Assembly: GCA_024752435.1 (NCBI GenBank)
Contig: CP103026.1
Span: 310,001-374,000 of the forward strand
DNA length: 64,000 nt
DNA from: Allantophomopsis cytisporea
Taxonomy: Eukaryota > Ascomycota > Leotiomycetes > Phacidiales > Phacidiaceae
Direction of reading: 5' to 3'
Positions within the stretch are counted from its first letter, which is position 1, and each line of letters opens with the position of its first letter. The position numbers and the translations under genes are program-made. Below the pieces are notes generated by a model that was not told where the DNA came from, did no database searches, and worked only from the letters and a program-made list of their open reading frames with translations. Of this stretch, positions 1 to 11,887 are shown in pieces.

Positions 1-1387
1 CAACTTTGTTCTTGGCTGCTTTCTCACTGTCTGCACACAATAACGCCAATCCCTGTTCTTGGTCCAGAGTGTTTGTACTTGGAGATTGCCATTGCATCAC
101 TTGAGATATCCGTGACTCTGATTGTGGTGATTGCGTTCTAAATTCGCCTGTGGGTAGTGCTGAACCTTCTTTGATCGCCGGGGTGCTGATCTCAATTGCT
201 GTGTCACAAAGATCTAGAAGAAGCTCCACAATGCGAGCTTGTGGTCGGCGCACTGCAAAAGAGCGAGCTCTTGAATGACCAAGACCACTGCTCATGGATG
301 TTTCACGAGATCTACCTGGTGGTGGGGTGCCAGGAGATGCGGTGCCTGATGAGGATCCCGGCGATGCTGCTGGTCCAATTGGCATATTCTTGTACTCGGC
401 TTGCGGTGCGGGAGAAACAGAGTGATCGCCGGTCGAAGGGCGGCTCTTGCGAGCCTCCAAAGCATCAAGAACCTTGACAATTGCGTGTCGATGCTCAATG
501 AGATGTTCCTGGCTCATCTGGACTTCCATCTCCGCTTTGTGCTCCTGTAAACATAACTCGGTGTGTTTTTCGAACCACCAAGGGGGAATTTGTCTTTCAC
601 AGATGCGACACAGAACTGGAGAGGGTGCGGAGTGGTTTGCAGAATCTTCTGAAGTGGTATCGGCCATGGTTGTCAGATAATGTGCAAGAATCTCTGCGCC
701 TGAACCCAGTGACTCCACAACCAAAGGAGGCAAATCGATCTTTACCTCACGAGGAGGGATGTAAGGGCGTGCCATCCACATAGTCTAGAATTTATGATCA
801 GTAAATAAGCAAATATTCATCTGAAGCATACTTACGTGACTCTCGCGATTTGCCCGATCATCTGCACCGTCCGCGGCCCGATCGTAGACCATAATACCCT
901 GGCCTTCTAGAGTGACCGTCTGAATCTGCTCGGGTTCCACATCTTCCATGGCTTCCATACCCTCATCTACAGGTTCCGGGGCAGAAGGCGGCAGAGCAAG
1001 TTTTGACTTTGGGCCCAAGGCCAAGGTGAACCTGACAATTTGACTCCGAGAATCATCCTTCTTCATGTTCTCCATGGCTTCCTTGAAAAGATTCTTGTTC
1101 TCATCCAACAACAGATTGACAATTGGCGTTCCTTGGGCCGATTCTGTCGATGTCCCAACAACGTCCGTCCACGATGGACTGACCCAGCGTATGGTGCCAT
1201 CCAAACCCAGATCCATGATCACGTTGAGTGTCTCCTCTGCTGCTTGTCGAAGGTCCTCCCTCTCCACGCGTATGTCCTCACTCAATGAACGCTCCATCAG
1301 GCCGGCTGTGCTGCGCAAATGATTGACAACCGGCGGTGCCAACAGGCCACCGTCGACCTGGCCATCCTGGCCCATATTGCTGAACAT
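1..1387 (-). CDS. rim15: Rim15-type serine/threonine protein kinase, N-terminal part (partial)
   Basis: Only the regulatory N-terminus of this large kinase is in the window; the catalytic domain lies beyond position 1. Rim15 kinases act downstream of nutrient signalling (PKA/TORC1) in entry into quiescence. Exon 1 (1387-836) encodes a PAS-like block (TLNVIMDLGLDGTIRWVSPSW, shortened here to its core DLGLDGTIRWVSPSW). A 51-bp intron (835-785) joins RESH to TMWMARPYIPP. The next exon encodes a C2HC-type finger with spacing C-x2-C then WWFEKH-x3-C, followed by an EHRHAIVKVLDALEARKS helix. This PAS plus WWFEKHTELC arrangement is what I know from fungal Rim15 homologues. The start is uncertain: the ATG at 1387 directly follows CACCTAG, which looks like a splice acceptor, so another coding or non-coding 5' exon may exist upstream. 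Family assignment is confident; the N-terminus is not. Confidence 0.85.
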
Positions 1388-1823
1388 CTAGGTGCTCGAC
1401 CACCAAACACTACGGCCACATGGAATAACAGCTGTATACCCGTTGTATCGTCTTCGAGATCGTGGTCCAAGCTTTTTCGTGACTGGCGACTTTGTGCTTT
1501 GAGGATGTGTAGATTTCTGCTTCCCCTCACGCGGATTCCCCCCTCGTCAATTACTGATCAAATCGATGGTCCGATTCGAGAGTATTGCTATGCCACAATT
1601 GCCGCGCCAGACATCATTGTTGTTGAACGTGATGATGTCTGGATTTTGGTGGGCTTGATAAGCGCTTCGCGATAGCTGGAAATGATGCCGAAACGCGATC
1701 GGCGTTTCCCTGCAGCGTCTCTGACAGGCAAGACGTTGATCGAGTGTAGCGTAACAATGTAACAAAAGGAGAAGTGATGTAGTATTTGAGTAATTGTGAG
1801 GAAGAGGGTATAGGAGGGACTTT

Positions 1824-1860
1824 TTCTTCTTCTTCTTCTTCTTCTTCTTCTTCTTCTTCT
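1824..1860. repeat. (TTC)n / (GAA)n microsatellite
   Basis: About twelve TTC units in a row, read as GAA on the rim15 sense strand, roughly 440 bp upstream of the first in-frame ATG. It could lie in the 5' leader of rim15. Confidence 0.9.
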
Positions 1861-2040
1861 CGTTTGGTTGTGGAATGTTTGTGTGAAGCTGGAAGTAGTG
1901 TTTGGGAGTCTTGGGTAGGATTCCGGGGCGGGACAGAAGTTTGGAAGATGGTCGTTTTGGGGGACCTTTTCTGCCGATTGATTTGATTGTTCGGGGCTTT
2001 GACTTTTGGGAGGGAGGGTGAGTGCGTGCGTGCGTGCGAG

Positions 2041-2192
2041 GAGTAGTAAGTGGTGGTGGTAGTAGTGGTCGTGGTGGTCGTCGTAGTAGTAATAGTAGTG
2101 GTAGTTGTAGTGGTAGTGATAGTTGTAGTGGTAGTGGTAGTGGTAGTCGTAGTCGTAGTCGTAGTCGTAGTCGTAGGAGGAGGTAGTAGTAA
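2041..2192. repeat. Degenerate GTN trinucleotide tract
   Basis: About 150 bp of trinucleotides of the type GTA/GTG/GTC, ending in eight GTAGTC-like units. It makes long Tyr/Asp- or Leu/Arg-rich open frames on the minus strand that I regard as artefacts of the repeat. Confidence 0.85.
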
Positions 2193-2320
2193 TGTACAGG
2201 TAGTACAGAGATCGTAGCGACTTTTCTATGGTTGGAGGGTTCACAGAGATAGTGGGGAGAGTTAAGTTGCAGAGCAGGTGGTGGGTGGGTCAAAGAATAA
2301 GGTCAGTCAGGTAATGTAGG

Positions 2321-2345
2321 TAGGTGAGGTAAGGTAAGGTAAGGC
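2321..2345. repeat. (GGTAA)n pentanucleotide repeat
   Basis: Four copies of AGGTA in a row. The same pentamer repeat recurs near 16405-16425. Confidence 0.75.
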
Positions 2346-2668
2346 AGCGTCTAAGGTATGAATAACGAGACGACACGCAGACACATTCATAGATACATCG
2401 GCCTACACAGGATGAGTGAGTGCATGCGTGCGTGGTCAGTGAGTGAGTGAGTGTGCAGGTTCAAACGGACGGACAACCAAGCACATTTAGTTCAAGCATA
2501 TGTAAGTAATGTGGGTAGTAGATATGTACATATGTACATACATAGGTAGGTACATAATGTAGGTCGAGGAGAGAGAGAGAACCTCAAGCACTCCTCGCTT
2601 TATACGTCGCACCAGATCAAATTGGCAAAGAAAGCAACAAAGTACATAAGATAGGAAGAGCGTATACC

Positions 2669-2713
2669 AGATGCAGATGCAGATGCAAATGCAAATGCAA
2701 ATGCAAATGCAGA
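2669..2713. repeat. (ATGCAR)n hexanucleotide repeat
   Basis: Seven tandem ATGCAG/ATGCAA units. The shift from G to A variants in blocks shows recent expansion of variant units. Confidence 0.85.
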
Positions 2714-2731
2714 GCAAGAAATGGTTGTTAT

Positions 2732-2775
2732 TATTATTATTCTTCTTCTTCTTCTTCTCCTTCTCCTTCTTCTCA
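2732..2775. repeat. (TTA)n-(TTC)n compound microsatellite
   Basis: A run of TTA units passes directly into TTC and then CTT/CTC units, giving a pyrimidine-rich compound microsatellite. Confidence 0.8.
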
Positions 2776-2879
2776 TTAACGTTTTAAAGGTCCAAAAACA
2801 TTGACTTTTGCGTGCTTAAGTACATTCCTCAGTCAAGTAACGAACGAGTCCCTTATCCACCCACTCAGACACTCAAACA

Positions 2880-2956
2880 CTTAGACATCCAGACATCCAG
2901 ACATCCAGACATCCTGACACCCAGACACCCAGACATCTAGACACCTAGACATCCAC
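2880..2956. repeat. 8-bp minisatellite, ACATCCAG type
   Basis: About nine tandem octamers, beginning with perfect ACATCCAG copies and continuing as ACACCCAG, ACATCTAG and ACACCTAG variants. A looser version begins about 20 bp earlier. Confidence 0.8.
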
Positions 2957-5900
2957 GTCGAAAAGCAAAACCAGGCCAATTCAATACATGACCCACCTAA
3001 ATATACCCTCACGCTCACTTCGTTCACCCTTTACTGTGCCAGTCTAGCAATTCTCTGTCAGCACCTAAAAGTAGGCATCCTGGTCTGCAAAGTTAAGCCT
3101 GAGGTACAGACTGACAGAGAGACAGACAGACAGACACGCAGTACTTACAGCACTCATCCGTCGTCGTCTATCTATGATACAAAGGCGCCTTTTCTTACAC
3201 ATCTGCGACATAATTTGACAACCAGCTGCAACACAACTCTTTTTTTTTTGCATTCTGCTACGATAGATATAGTATGAACAGACCAAATAGGTACCTTAGG
3301 TGCTCAATCATCTCCATTCAAATCTGACCCTTGCTCTCTACCTATCGAGGTACCTCTCACCTATCTTCCTAAGGCCAAGACAAGGTACCTACCTCATTTT
3401 CTCCCTCGCCCTCTCTCACCCTCTCTGTCGATAAGCACTGCCTATCCATTTCATACCTCACAAAGTAACGACATGGATGATGAAGGAAGCATGATAAGGC
3501 ATAAGAAGCACAATAGGCCAAAGAGAGACGCACTGCCAGCAGCCCCGGTGACCATGCCACACCAGCTATGGATAGGCAGACACTTGTATGAATAGACGCT
3601 TTTCTGGGAGCAAAGACATGAATTAAAAAGAAGAGGCGTGGCAGGACTTTGGCTAACAACTAACTCTGACTCCTCTGGTGCCCCTACTTACTTGCTCTAG
3701 CAAGCTCACACGGCTCTTCCACAACCTTCTTCATGCGCTTCTGATCAACCCACTAGCCATTGTAAGATCTAACTCCATTACCTTATTCAAAAAAGAAAAA
3801 GTCATCCTTTTTGCTACGTAGATCGATACCTACAAAATTTACCTTGACGTCTTCTCTTCCTCCAGCTGATTACGGGAATCCGGCATCATGGGATTACCAC
3901 ACCTGTGAAAAACAAACACAAGCATTTTTGCCTTCTCCCTCGGTTTCTATTCATACATCCATTCAGCTTGGGCTGAAGAGCAACAAGCGCTGAGCGCAGC
4001 TTTATCTCATCTTTTCTTAACTTTTTTTTTTGTCTCTACTACGTACTGTACCTACAAACATGTCCACAAGACAGACTTCCTCTGACGAAGCAAGCAACAA
4101 AGGTGTGCGTCAACAAAGCGGGGAGCAGTGTCGGAAGGCCAAACGCTAAATGCTAATCTACCACCTCCCACTGTTCTACACGTTCTTCGAATGTCTATCT
4201 TCATACGAATTCGTATGAGGCAGTGAAGATTAGCTGTGATTGCTTGTTCACACTAGCAACAGCCCGCGGAAGCACGGTTATTTCCCAGCTGCCGGTAATG
4301 TTTCTGTTTTTTTCTGCTAATGCTACCATAGCTCATGTTGTTGCTGGAGCATAATTCATCGGAGTATTTTCAATGTTGATTAATAGAGAGCATTATAACT
4401 GATATATCCATGGGGGTGGCGTCGCAATCACCAAAGCAAACCAAACAAAAACAATCCGGCAATTTCTTTTCCATTTGATTCATGGAGGGGCAAAGAGGGT
4501 GAGAGAGAGGAGAGATGGAGTCAACACAGCAACAACAATATTCAACGATGCTGCACGAGGTACATGATAGGAGCTGGCAGGGTCTCTTCCTCTGGCTCCC
4601 CTTGGCTTGCGACCCTTGGCTTCCGTCGTCTGTATTTGGTACCTACAGAAGCGATACGATCTGACGATATGTGCTGCTCCCGAGTGACTGGGGGGGCCTT
4701 TATGCGCCTCAGAGAAAAAAGAAGCACCAAGAGCAGATTTGTAAAAAGAAAGATTTCCTTATCATGACACGCCATACGACGAAGCACTGACACCAAAGAA
4801 GTGTCTTGTCCCTCACTCACGTTGCATATACCATGTCATCGTGGTGCATATGGGAGCCCGGACTAGATATTGGGAACTTCTCTTCTGCTGTAGTGTGCAT
4901 GATCAGCAAGGATTGAGTGGAATTTGTCTTGTCCTGTCAAAATATCTGCTCCGTGAGGTTCTGAGTGAATAGCTACCTAACGAGCAGACAGGTTGCGTGA
5001 TAAGCACTTAGCAATCTATCGCATACAGGGTCAAGACCAACGTATGCAATTCGGAAGTTCATATGAAGATTCCGAACAGAAACTTTTATGTGACTCTAGA
5101 ATATGTACATACATGCATACATACATAAATACTGCGTATATAGTACGCACATATGTGTTACTGAGGACATGATACCTCACTCTTATCAAATCTGCATGAA
5201 ATGAAAAACAAAGATTCGTGTGCTCCTGAAGGAACAGTCTAGGCAAGGACCAATGTAACGAATTAATCATTACATACATTAATCGTCGTCTGAAGAATTG
5301 CCCAAAGCAACCGACAATCTCTCCATATCTCCGCATAGAGGACAAGGACAGTACAGTAAGGCAAGAGAGTATCTCAAGAGCATCAGCCGTCACATCATTG
5401 CCGTCACCCACTCCTCATTCCCAGCAGCAGGCACATCAAACTCCACAATCGCAACACCCCACATAGGCTTTTTCCGGAAGCAAATATATGCCGTGCTTCA
5501 TGAGAATTCCAGAGTTACATTCGCTTCTGCCGAGAACTGCATTGGTACAACTCACCAAACTCATCTCTCTCGCGAACGAAATCTTCTCTTTTCTCTCCTC
5601 GTTGTGACAGCACTCTCTCCCCCCTCCCCTCCCTCCTCCCCATCCCAATTTACAGTTTTAAAGTGTGTATCGGCTTTGGGGATTTGGGGGCCCTGACGAC
5701 ATTTTTGTTCCTTGACCCCTACATGATGGAGTACCATTGACGTTGTCTGCGCTACCCCAGTGCTGGCACCCTACTACGTATGTATGTAGTAAGGTAGGTA
5801 GGAAGAGCATCTGTGAACGACCTGAGGTCGCTCATAGGCCCTGATCCTGGTCCCTTATCACAGAGACCCTGACGATGTTATTTGTTTGTACACAAAAACT

Positions 5901-8000
5901 ACTGCAATCGCAATGGCAACAAGTCGTGCACAACAGCGACGACTACCTGGGGAGTCGAATCTCGAATCCGTCAAGGTACAGATGGTGTGTCTTGCAAATA
6001 CAATCTCTTCCTTCTGTCTTGACTCTCTTGATGTCTCTGCTATTTCAAAACAATCAACTCATGGGCTCGTTCACCTACCAGCCTTCCAATGTTGAGACTT
6101 CGCCATTGCAAATGGAAATTTATATCATATGTCTATTGATACATTAATCACATCCGTTCAATCCGCCACAAATCCATTCTCTAATCATCGTAACCAAGAG
6201 TCGAATATGATTCGTTCCATATGCCCCATTTCTTTTCTTCCTTCCCTCCTCTCCTCTCCTCATCTCTTCCTCTGCCTTACTCCCGATCCCACAACACTCT
6301 CCCTTCACCGCCGCATCGCATAGTGGCAGCCAACGTGCAACATACATGACTAGCCCAACCAGCAAGTACCGGTGAAACTGGAGAAGGTGACCGTTTGCAT
6401 ACATATATGTAAACACATACAAAACACACAGATATACAGAATAGAGTGCTTTGAACTTTCCAAATACAAGAATGTACGGAGGAGCTTGTATCTGAACGAA
6501 CACCCTCCTAATCCTCCAAAAAAAAAAAAAAAAACCCCCCCCTCCTCCCCGACCCATGCACGAAATCGTCGATATGATGATATAAATATTTCCGGATCCT
6601 CAACCCTTCCCGCCCTTCGCCCTCTCATCCCTCTCATCACTCGACTTCTACACCCCACCATCTGCATACTTGCATACATGAGGTACCACAACGCTCGCCT
6701 GCAAGTAGCCGAACTCCGTTTCTTCCCTTCAATTTAAATCCCAAGTGGCCACGACGCGCACACAGAACGTGACGGGCAAGGGAGGATCTTTAAATTGTGC
6801 ACATCTGGATTTCTGCAGTCTGGGGCGGATGGGGCAGGTAGCTGGGCGTGGTGTTGTACAGAGAGGATGTGAGGATGTGTACACGGCGTTGAAGGAAGAA
6901 CGCTCCTGTTGCATTTGGGATTTGGCGAACCACTAATATACAGAGTTGTAAAGGAATGGATACCTACTTCTATGAGGATCTGAGAGCTTACATTTTACAA
7001 TTATGGAGGGGTTTTTGATACTCTGCACAAGCTTGTAAAGTGTTAATACGCACGAGGCGTATGTGCCCAGCGAACATGGTCTTCTACCAATATAACCCCA
7101 TGAAAACTTACGAAGTTTGATATCCTGGCACAATGGAAGGAATATTCACAATGTAAACTTAGAGTCACACTTACTCCAACAGCACCAACGCATCCCACAT
7201 CCCTGACTCGCATTTCCTCATCGGTAAGCAAAGCCATCTCCAAATAGACAAACGACTTTACCAAGAACCTCCATACGAAGATGAAAGAACCGGATTCCAT
7301 GCCTCCCCCTTCCATCATCAATCCCATGCACCTGATCACCCAGCGGCACAAAAAGAGAAGAGGGAATAAGCTCGCCCATTCCCGCCCTAAGCAGCACCCT
7401 CCAAGTACATAGTCCCATCTAACGCATCCAGCGCACCCGCTCCGCCCCAGCTTTTCTTTACAGGCCGCCCCGCGGACCACACAACCTGGAGCCGATAGTG
7501 TGGGGTCGGAAAAGCGTCATGAGCGCGTGTAGTGCCGAGCCTGAGAGTTCGCCCGTGTAACTCAATTGGGACTTGGGGTCTTGTGATGTGCTTTTTCCCT
7601 CCCCCCCCCTTCTGCAGCGGATCGTCTCGAATCCTCCTCTCCCTCTCTCCAAAACCTGTGTTACTAACGATAGCGACTGGCGGCGAGCTTGTGCCGTGCA
7701 CTATCGTAGCATCGTAGTGGTTCCGTGCGTTGCTTGGTTGTACTTTTTATGGATGTTCTGGGTAGACATCGGGAAGAAGTCTCGTTTGGGTTGCCGTGCT
7801 GCTGTGCTTCGTGTGAGGCTTTGCTTTGTTGGCCCTGGATTCATGCTGTACTTGTCGATATAGTACCTATGATTTTTATAGCGGAGATGAGGGCTGGTCA
7901 CGTGTGACTTTTGGATGCTGTTGCTGATACTGAGCTGCTTTGGACGACGGTATGAGAGTTTGGTTGTGAGTGGTGTTGGTTGAAACTCTTCTCGATATCA

Positions 8001-8015
8001 TATATATATAAAAGG
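8001..8015 (+). promoter_or_regulatory. Strong TATA-box-like sequence
   Basis: The sequence TATATATATAAAAGG matches a classic TATA element on the plus strand. It lies about 870 bp upstream of the dynamin ATG and 270 bp upstream of the 62-66 bp repeat array, so it could drive a long-leader dynamin transcript or a separate non-coding transcript. Confidence 0.4.
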
Positions 8016-8282
8016 TGCAACAATAGCCATATGTTAGATTATGCAACCAGATTCTACTCTTGAGGTTAAGTTATATATGGGCTAATATATTTGATACACG
8101 TACTCAAGAATCTTTCAAGAAGAGCCATCGTTTATGGTTGCTTTAAAAGCATGTCGAATGGTGAATCTGCACATCATGAGCTGCAAGGCTCCTTGCCGAA
8201 TTTCTGACAATTCAAACAGCCTACATGTTTGCAACAGATCAAAGGCAGAAAGAGAGACAGTCCAAGTCACAGTCAAGAACAA

Positions 8283-8498
8283 CACTTCCAACATTGGCTG
8301 GGTATCAATATGAGGCAATCTGACTCGCAATTTGTTGTGAACAGCACTTCCAACATCGGCTGAGCATCGTAGGAAGATAGTACAAGGCAGAGTTGATTGA
8401 GATCTCAACACTTCCAACATCGGCTGAGCACCAGCGCAGACAACCCAGTCAATCACGGTCAATTGAGAGCCCAAAACCTCCAACATCGGCTGAGCACT
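8283..8498. repeat. Spaced repeat array, 62-66 bp period, four copies
   Basis: A core close to CTTCCAACATCGGCTGAGCA occurs four times, starting at about 8283, 8345, 8409 and 8475. The central two copies are perfect and the outer two carry substitutions. The 40-44 bp between cores is much less conserved, though an ATTGAGA..CAA-like stretch recurs before cores 3 and 4. The periods of 62, 64 and 66 bp are not multiples of three as a set, so this is not a protein repeat. It lies just upstream of the dynamin gene. Confidence 0.85.
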
Positions 8499-8884
8499 GA
8501 AGCCGAAGGGACATAATCTAGGCAGCAAACGAAATGCATTACGCGTTTGCAGATGTTGGCCCTGTCCTGACAAAGTAAATTCAATTAAGAACTTACAGTC
8601 GAAAGGCTGGAATGGCAGAGAAAGTGCAAAGTTCCCTAGAGTTAGCCTTGTTATATGCTTTCAAGGTTAAGATTATCCTTGAAACGTTCAAGGCATTTTG
8701 CTCTTTGCCGTAGCTCGCCGATGGATATGCCTCAAACTCCTTACATGTGATTTACAATGTCTATAACCAATATCCTGGAAGGGTTTCCTTTATATAAAGT
8801 CGAGGACTTCCATAGACCGTTACTCAAGATAGCTCCAGCTTTTGCTTTGAACCCCTTACGAAACATCCGATTGTTCATTCAAAT

Positions 8885-11207
8885 ATGGCCAAAAAGGCAT
8901 CACGCAAAATCACAGGTGCCATGGATGACATGGATCATTCTGATCGTGTGAAGATCCTCGAGATCATCGATCAATTCCGTGCAAAGGGAATCAATGAGGA
9001 CATCTCGCTCCCGCAGGTCTGTATATTTTGGCATCTCATATCATCTACAACTAACACACAATAGCTTGTCGTTGTCGGTGACCAGTCAAGTGGCAAGTCA
9101 TCGCTCCTCGAAGGCTTGACTGGAATGAGCTTTCCAATCGCCAGCGATCTTTGTACTCGATACGCGACCCAGATCGTACTTCGCAGGACTTCAGCAGAGG
9201 ATGCCGGCATCAAGGTTTCCATTCTTCCAGGCCCTACAGCAAATGGCGATGAAGAGAAGCAGGCTCATCTTCTGGGCTTTGGCCGTACTGTTGAAGGCGA
9301 GGAATTCAGTAGTGAACAGTTCGCCGCTATATTGGATGAGGTAAAATGACTCAATGATCTTCTGATGGAAAACTTACAATATTTAGGCCGCTGTTTACAT
9401 GGGTTTGCCCTCCTCAAAGAATCCTGATATGGAGAACTTGACAAAGCGATTCTCCGATGACATATTGAAGATTGAACTCTCTGGTCCTCAGCATCATCAC
9501 TTGAGTGTGGTAGATGTTCCTGGACTATTTCATAGTAAAACTGCCCAAACAGCTTTGAATATCACTTGCTAACTACAATAGATCCAACCAAGTATCAAAC
9601 CAAGGAAGATCTTGTTATCATACGCAGCTTGATTGAGGGATATATCACTGACACGCGTACAATTATCTTGTAAGCAGGAAAAGCAAGTGACTTTCTCCAC
9701 TAACATGATTCAAGGGCCGTTATGGATGCGCGTAACAATTTGGCAAATCAAGAGGTCTTCCGAATGGCTCGAGCCGCTGATCCCCAGGGAACGCGCACTG
9801 TTGGCATCATCACAAAATGCGATGCTGTACAAGAAGGAGACGAGGCAGGGGTAAGTGCTGCCACAAACCTACTCTGATCTAGCGGCTAACAAAAATTAGG
9901 TCCTGAAGATTGCTCAGAACACCGTTGAGACCCTCAATCATGGTTGGTTTGCTGTTAAGAACAGATCTACTGTTGAGATTCAAGAAGGTGTTACGATTGA
10001 GCAACGCCACGTAAACGAGCAAAAGTTCTTCACTACAGCTCCTTGGACTAGTCTTCCAAAAGATCGGGTTGGGATCGCAGCGCTGAAGAAATTCCTTGCA
10101 CGCTTACTTTACAATCATATTCGAAGTGAGTTTCCGGGACTCGTGCAGGACATCCGAGGCCTTGTCAAGTCCTGTCGAGAAGAGCTTGATGTCTTAGGTC
10201 CTTCACGACAGACGAGTATCGAGCAACGCCAATTTGTCACCCGATTGGGAGCAACCTACCAGACGGGGGTAAGAAATAGCATGACGGGAAACTACGACAG
10301 TCGTCTGGATCCTGATCACCCACTCAAGCTACGAATGCACATCCAGAACGCCAATGAGAAATTTGGGAAGAAGATCGAGAAAGATGGGCACACTCGAGCG
10401 TTCAGAACAGTAGACGATAGTGTGGATCCAGATTACAGGTCCCAAGAGAATGAAGGCAGCATCTACGATTGGATTCGTCAATTGTACCGCCAGTCTCGTG
10501 GGTCAGAGCTGCCGGGCACCGTTAATCCATCTGTCCTGGAAAACATGTTTCGACAACAGTCAGCAGGCTGGGACCGTATCGCTACCGATCATATTTCGGG
10601 CATACACCAGATCACTTGTGACTTCAACGAAGCCCAATTTGGTGCAATGGTTACGGAAGAGAGCTTACGCTCGAAAATCGAGCGTCACAATGAATCCTTC
10701 ATACGAAATACAAAGTCAACGGCGCTTGAACAAGTGTCTGCAATCCTGAAAGATGAAAGAGGGGGCATACTCCAGACGATCAACCATTACTTCGCAGAAA
10801 CCTTGGCGAAGATGCGTGAAGACCGAGTGCTTGATAGACTGAAGAAGGTTGGCTTGGTCGATGGCAATCATCAGCGAATTGATCTGGAAGAGATCACTCG
10901 AGCTGCACATCTTAGCAACGAGGATCAAGCTGTCAACGATATCCATGATATTCTCAAGTCATACTACAAGGTTGCTCTAAAGCGATTTATGGACAATATC
11001 ATCGTACAAGTGGTAGAAAGGTACTATCTTGGTCCTAAAGGACCCGTGAGAGCCCTTTCACCAGAGTATTTCGGAGGTCTCTCGGACGCAGACTTGGCCG
11101 ACATTGCAGCGGAGAGTTACGCGACTTCAAGCTTGAGGAATGATATGAGCTCAAAGCTTTCAAGGCTTGAAGAAGCTCTGAAAATGGCGGAGGATGTGAG
11201 ATTGTAA
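8885..11207 (+). CDS. Dynamin-superfamily large GTPase (Mx-like), 695 aa
   Basis: Six exons: 8885-9016, 9065-9340, 9387-9534, 9582-9669, 9715-9850 and 9900-11207; all splice in frame. The protein has a complete dynamin GTPase domain: P-loop GDQSSGKSS (about residues 49-57), a switch I threonine region (CTRYATQIVLRR), DVPG (179-182), the AVMDARNNLANQ block and TKCD (248-251). A middle/stalk domain follows. The C-terminus (FMDNIIVQVVERYYLGP and after) resembles a GTPase effector domain. I see no PH domain or proline-rich tail, so it is unlike classical dynamin and closer to the Mx/Vps1-like fungal accessory dynamins. It would be expected to hydrolyse GTP and self-assemble on membranes; the membrane it acts on cannot be read from sequence. 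It is distinct from the conserved Dnm1/Vps1/Mgm1 set as far as I can judge. Confidence 0.9.
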
Positions 11208-11887
11208 TGGTTTTGCAAGTGCAAGATTTCCTTGGTTTCCTTTTACTCCGCATGTGTTTGTTTGCCTCACGGGTTTTCCACATTGCTTAATGAGAATTCG
11301 GGAGTTTTGTCATGCTAGTTATTGATAAAAGACAAGATATTAAACTGTTTACTACTACACTGCCTGGTAACCATAGATAGAGTGTGATAATGAACATATC
11401 CGTGAACGCCGAGAGATCTCGTCAGGAGATAATGCCCTTAAGCTTTTGGATACCAATACAATGATACCCTAAATTGACCTGTGATAGAATATTTCTGTGA
11501 GCACTACTAGCCCACTACTTGCTATTGAACAGTAGTTCACTTGTCCCATCGTGCCTGACAACATCGATTGCGTTAAAAGCATATACATCTAGTACGGGGG
11601 CTGCTTCTTCTCATTTATAGTTAGCAGCTATATCAACTTGCTACTGTCATTCAGTACTCATGCCCAGACGAGGGGTATATACTATTCACTCTTGAAACCT
11701 CCAACCGCAGGCAATGCGATTGCAACTCATCAATAGTACCAACAATACCAATAGCAGGTACAGTAAACAGTAGAGATAATCCATTGCTATTTTTGGATGA
11801 GTGATTTTCATTTATCCAAGGTGCTCATAGTGCTTCATTGGCCAGTCTATGCCTTCTATAATACAATAAATATACAAATTAACCTCA
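11208..11887. other. Convergent intergenic region, dynamin / mrpl37
   Basis: These 680 bp lie between two convergent stop codons. I see only AT-rich sequence suited to 3' ends and no further coding signal. Confidence 0.6.

Larger units (their letters stand above)
1388..8884. other. 7.5 kb gene-free tract between rim15 and the dynamin gene
   Basis: No open reading frame here has recognisable family motifs. The tract holds many simple repeats (listed separately), CT-rich and poly-T stretches, and repeated TAGGTA/TACCTA words (for example near 2545, 3285-3395 and 5790). ORFs of 60-250 residues at about 1547-2293, 5298-5696 and 7043-7480 are low-complexity or unrecognised. The part nearest rim15 probably includes its long 5' leader and promoter; this is inference. 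Confidence 0.6.

Noticed and set aside
1547..2293. Long minus-strand frames rich in Tyr/Asp or Leu/Arg
   Set aside because: They are produced by the GTN and TTC microsatellites staying open in several frames; no domain or balanced composition.
8283..8498. CRISPR-like look of conserved cores with spacers
   Set aside because: This is a eukaryotic nuclear region, only four imperfect cores, spacers partly related to each other, and no cas genes.
8115..8573. 152-codon minus-strand ORF with repeated QPMLEVL
   Set aside because: The repeat periods (62, 64, 66 bp) shift frame, so one copy is read in another frame; this is a DNA repeat, not a repeat protein.
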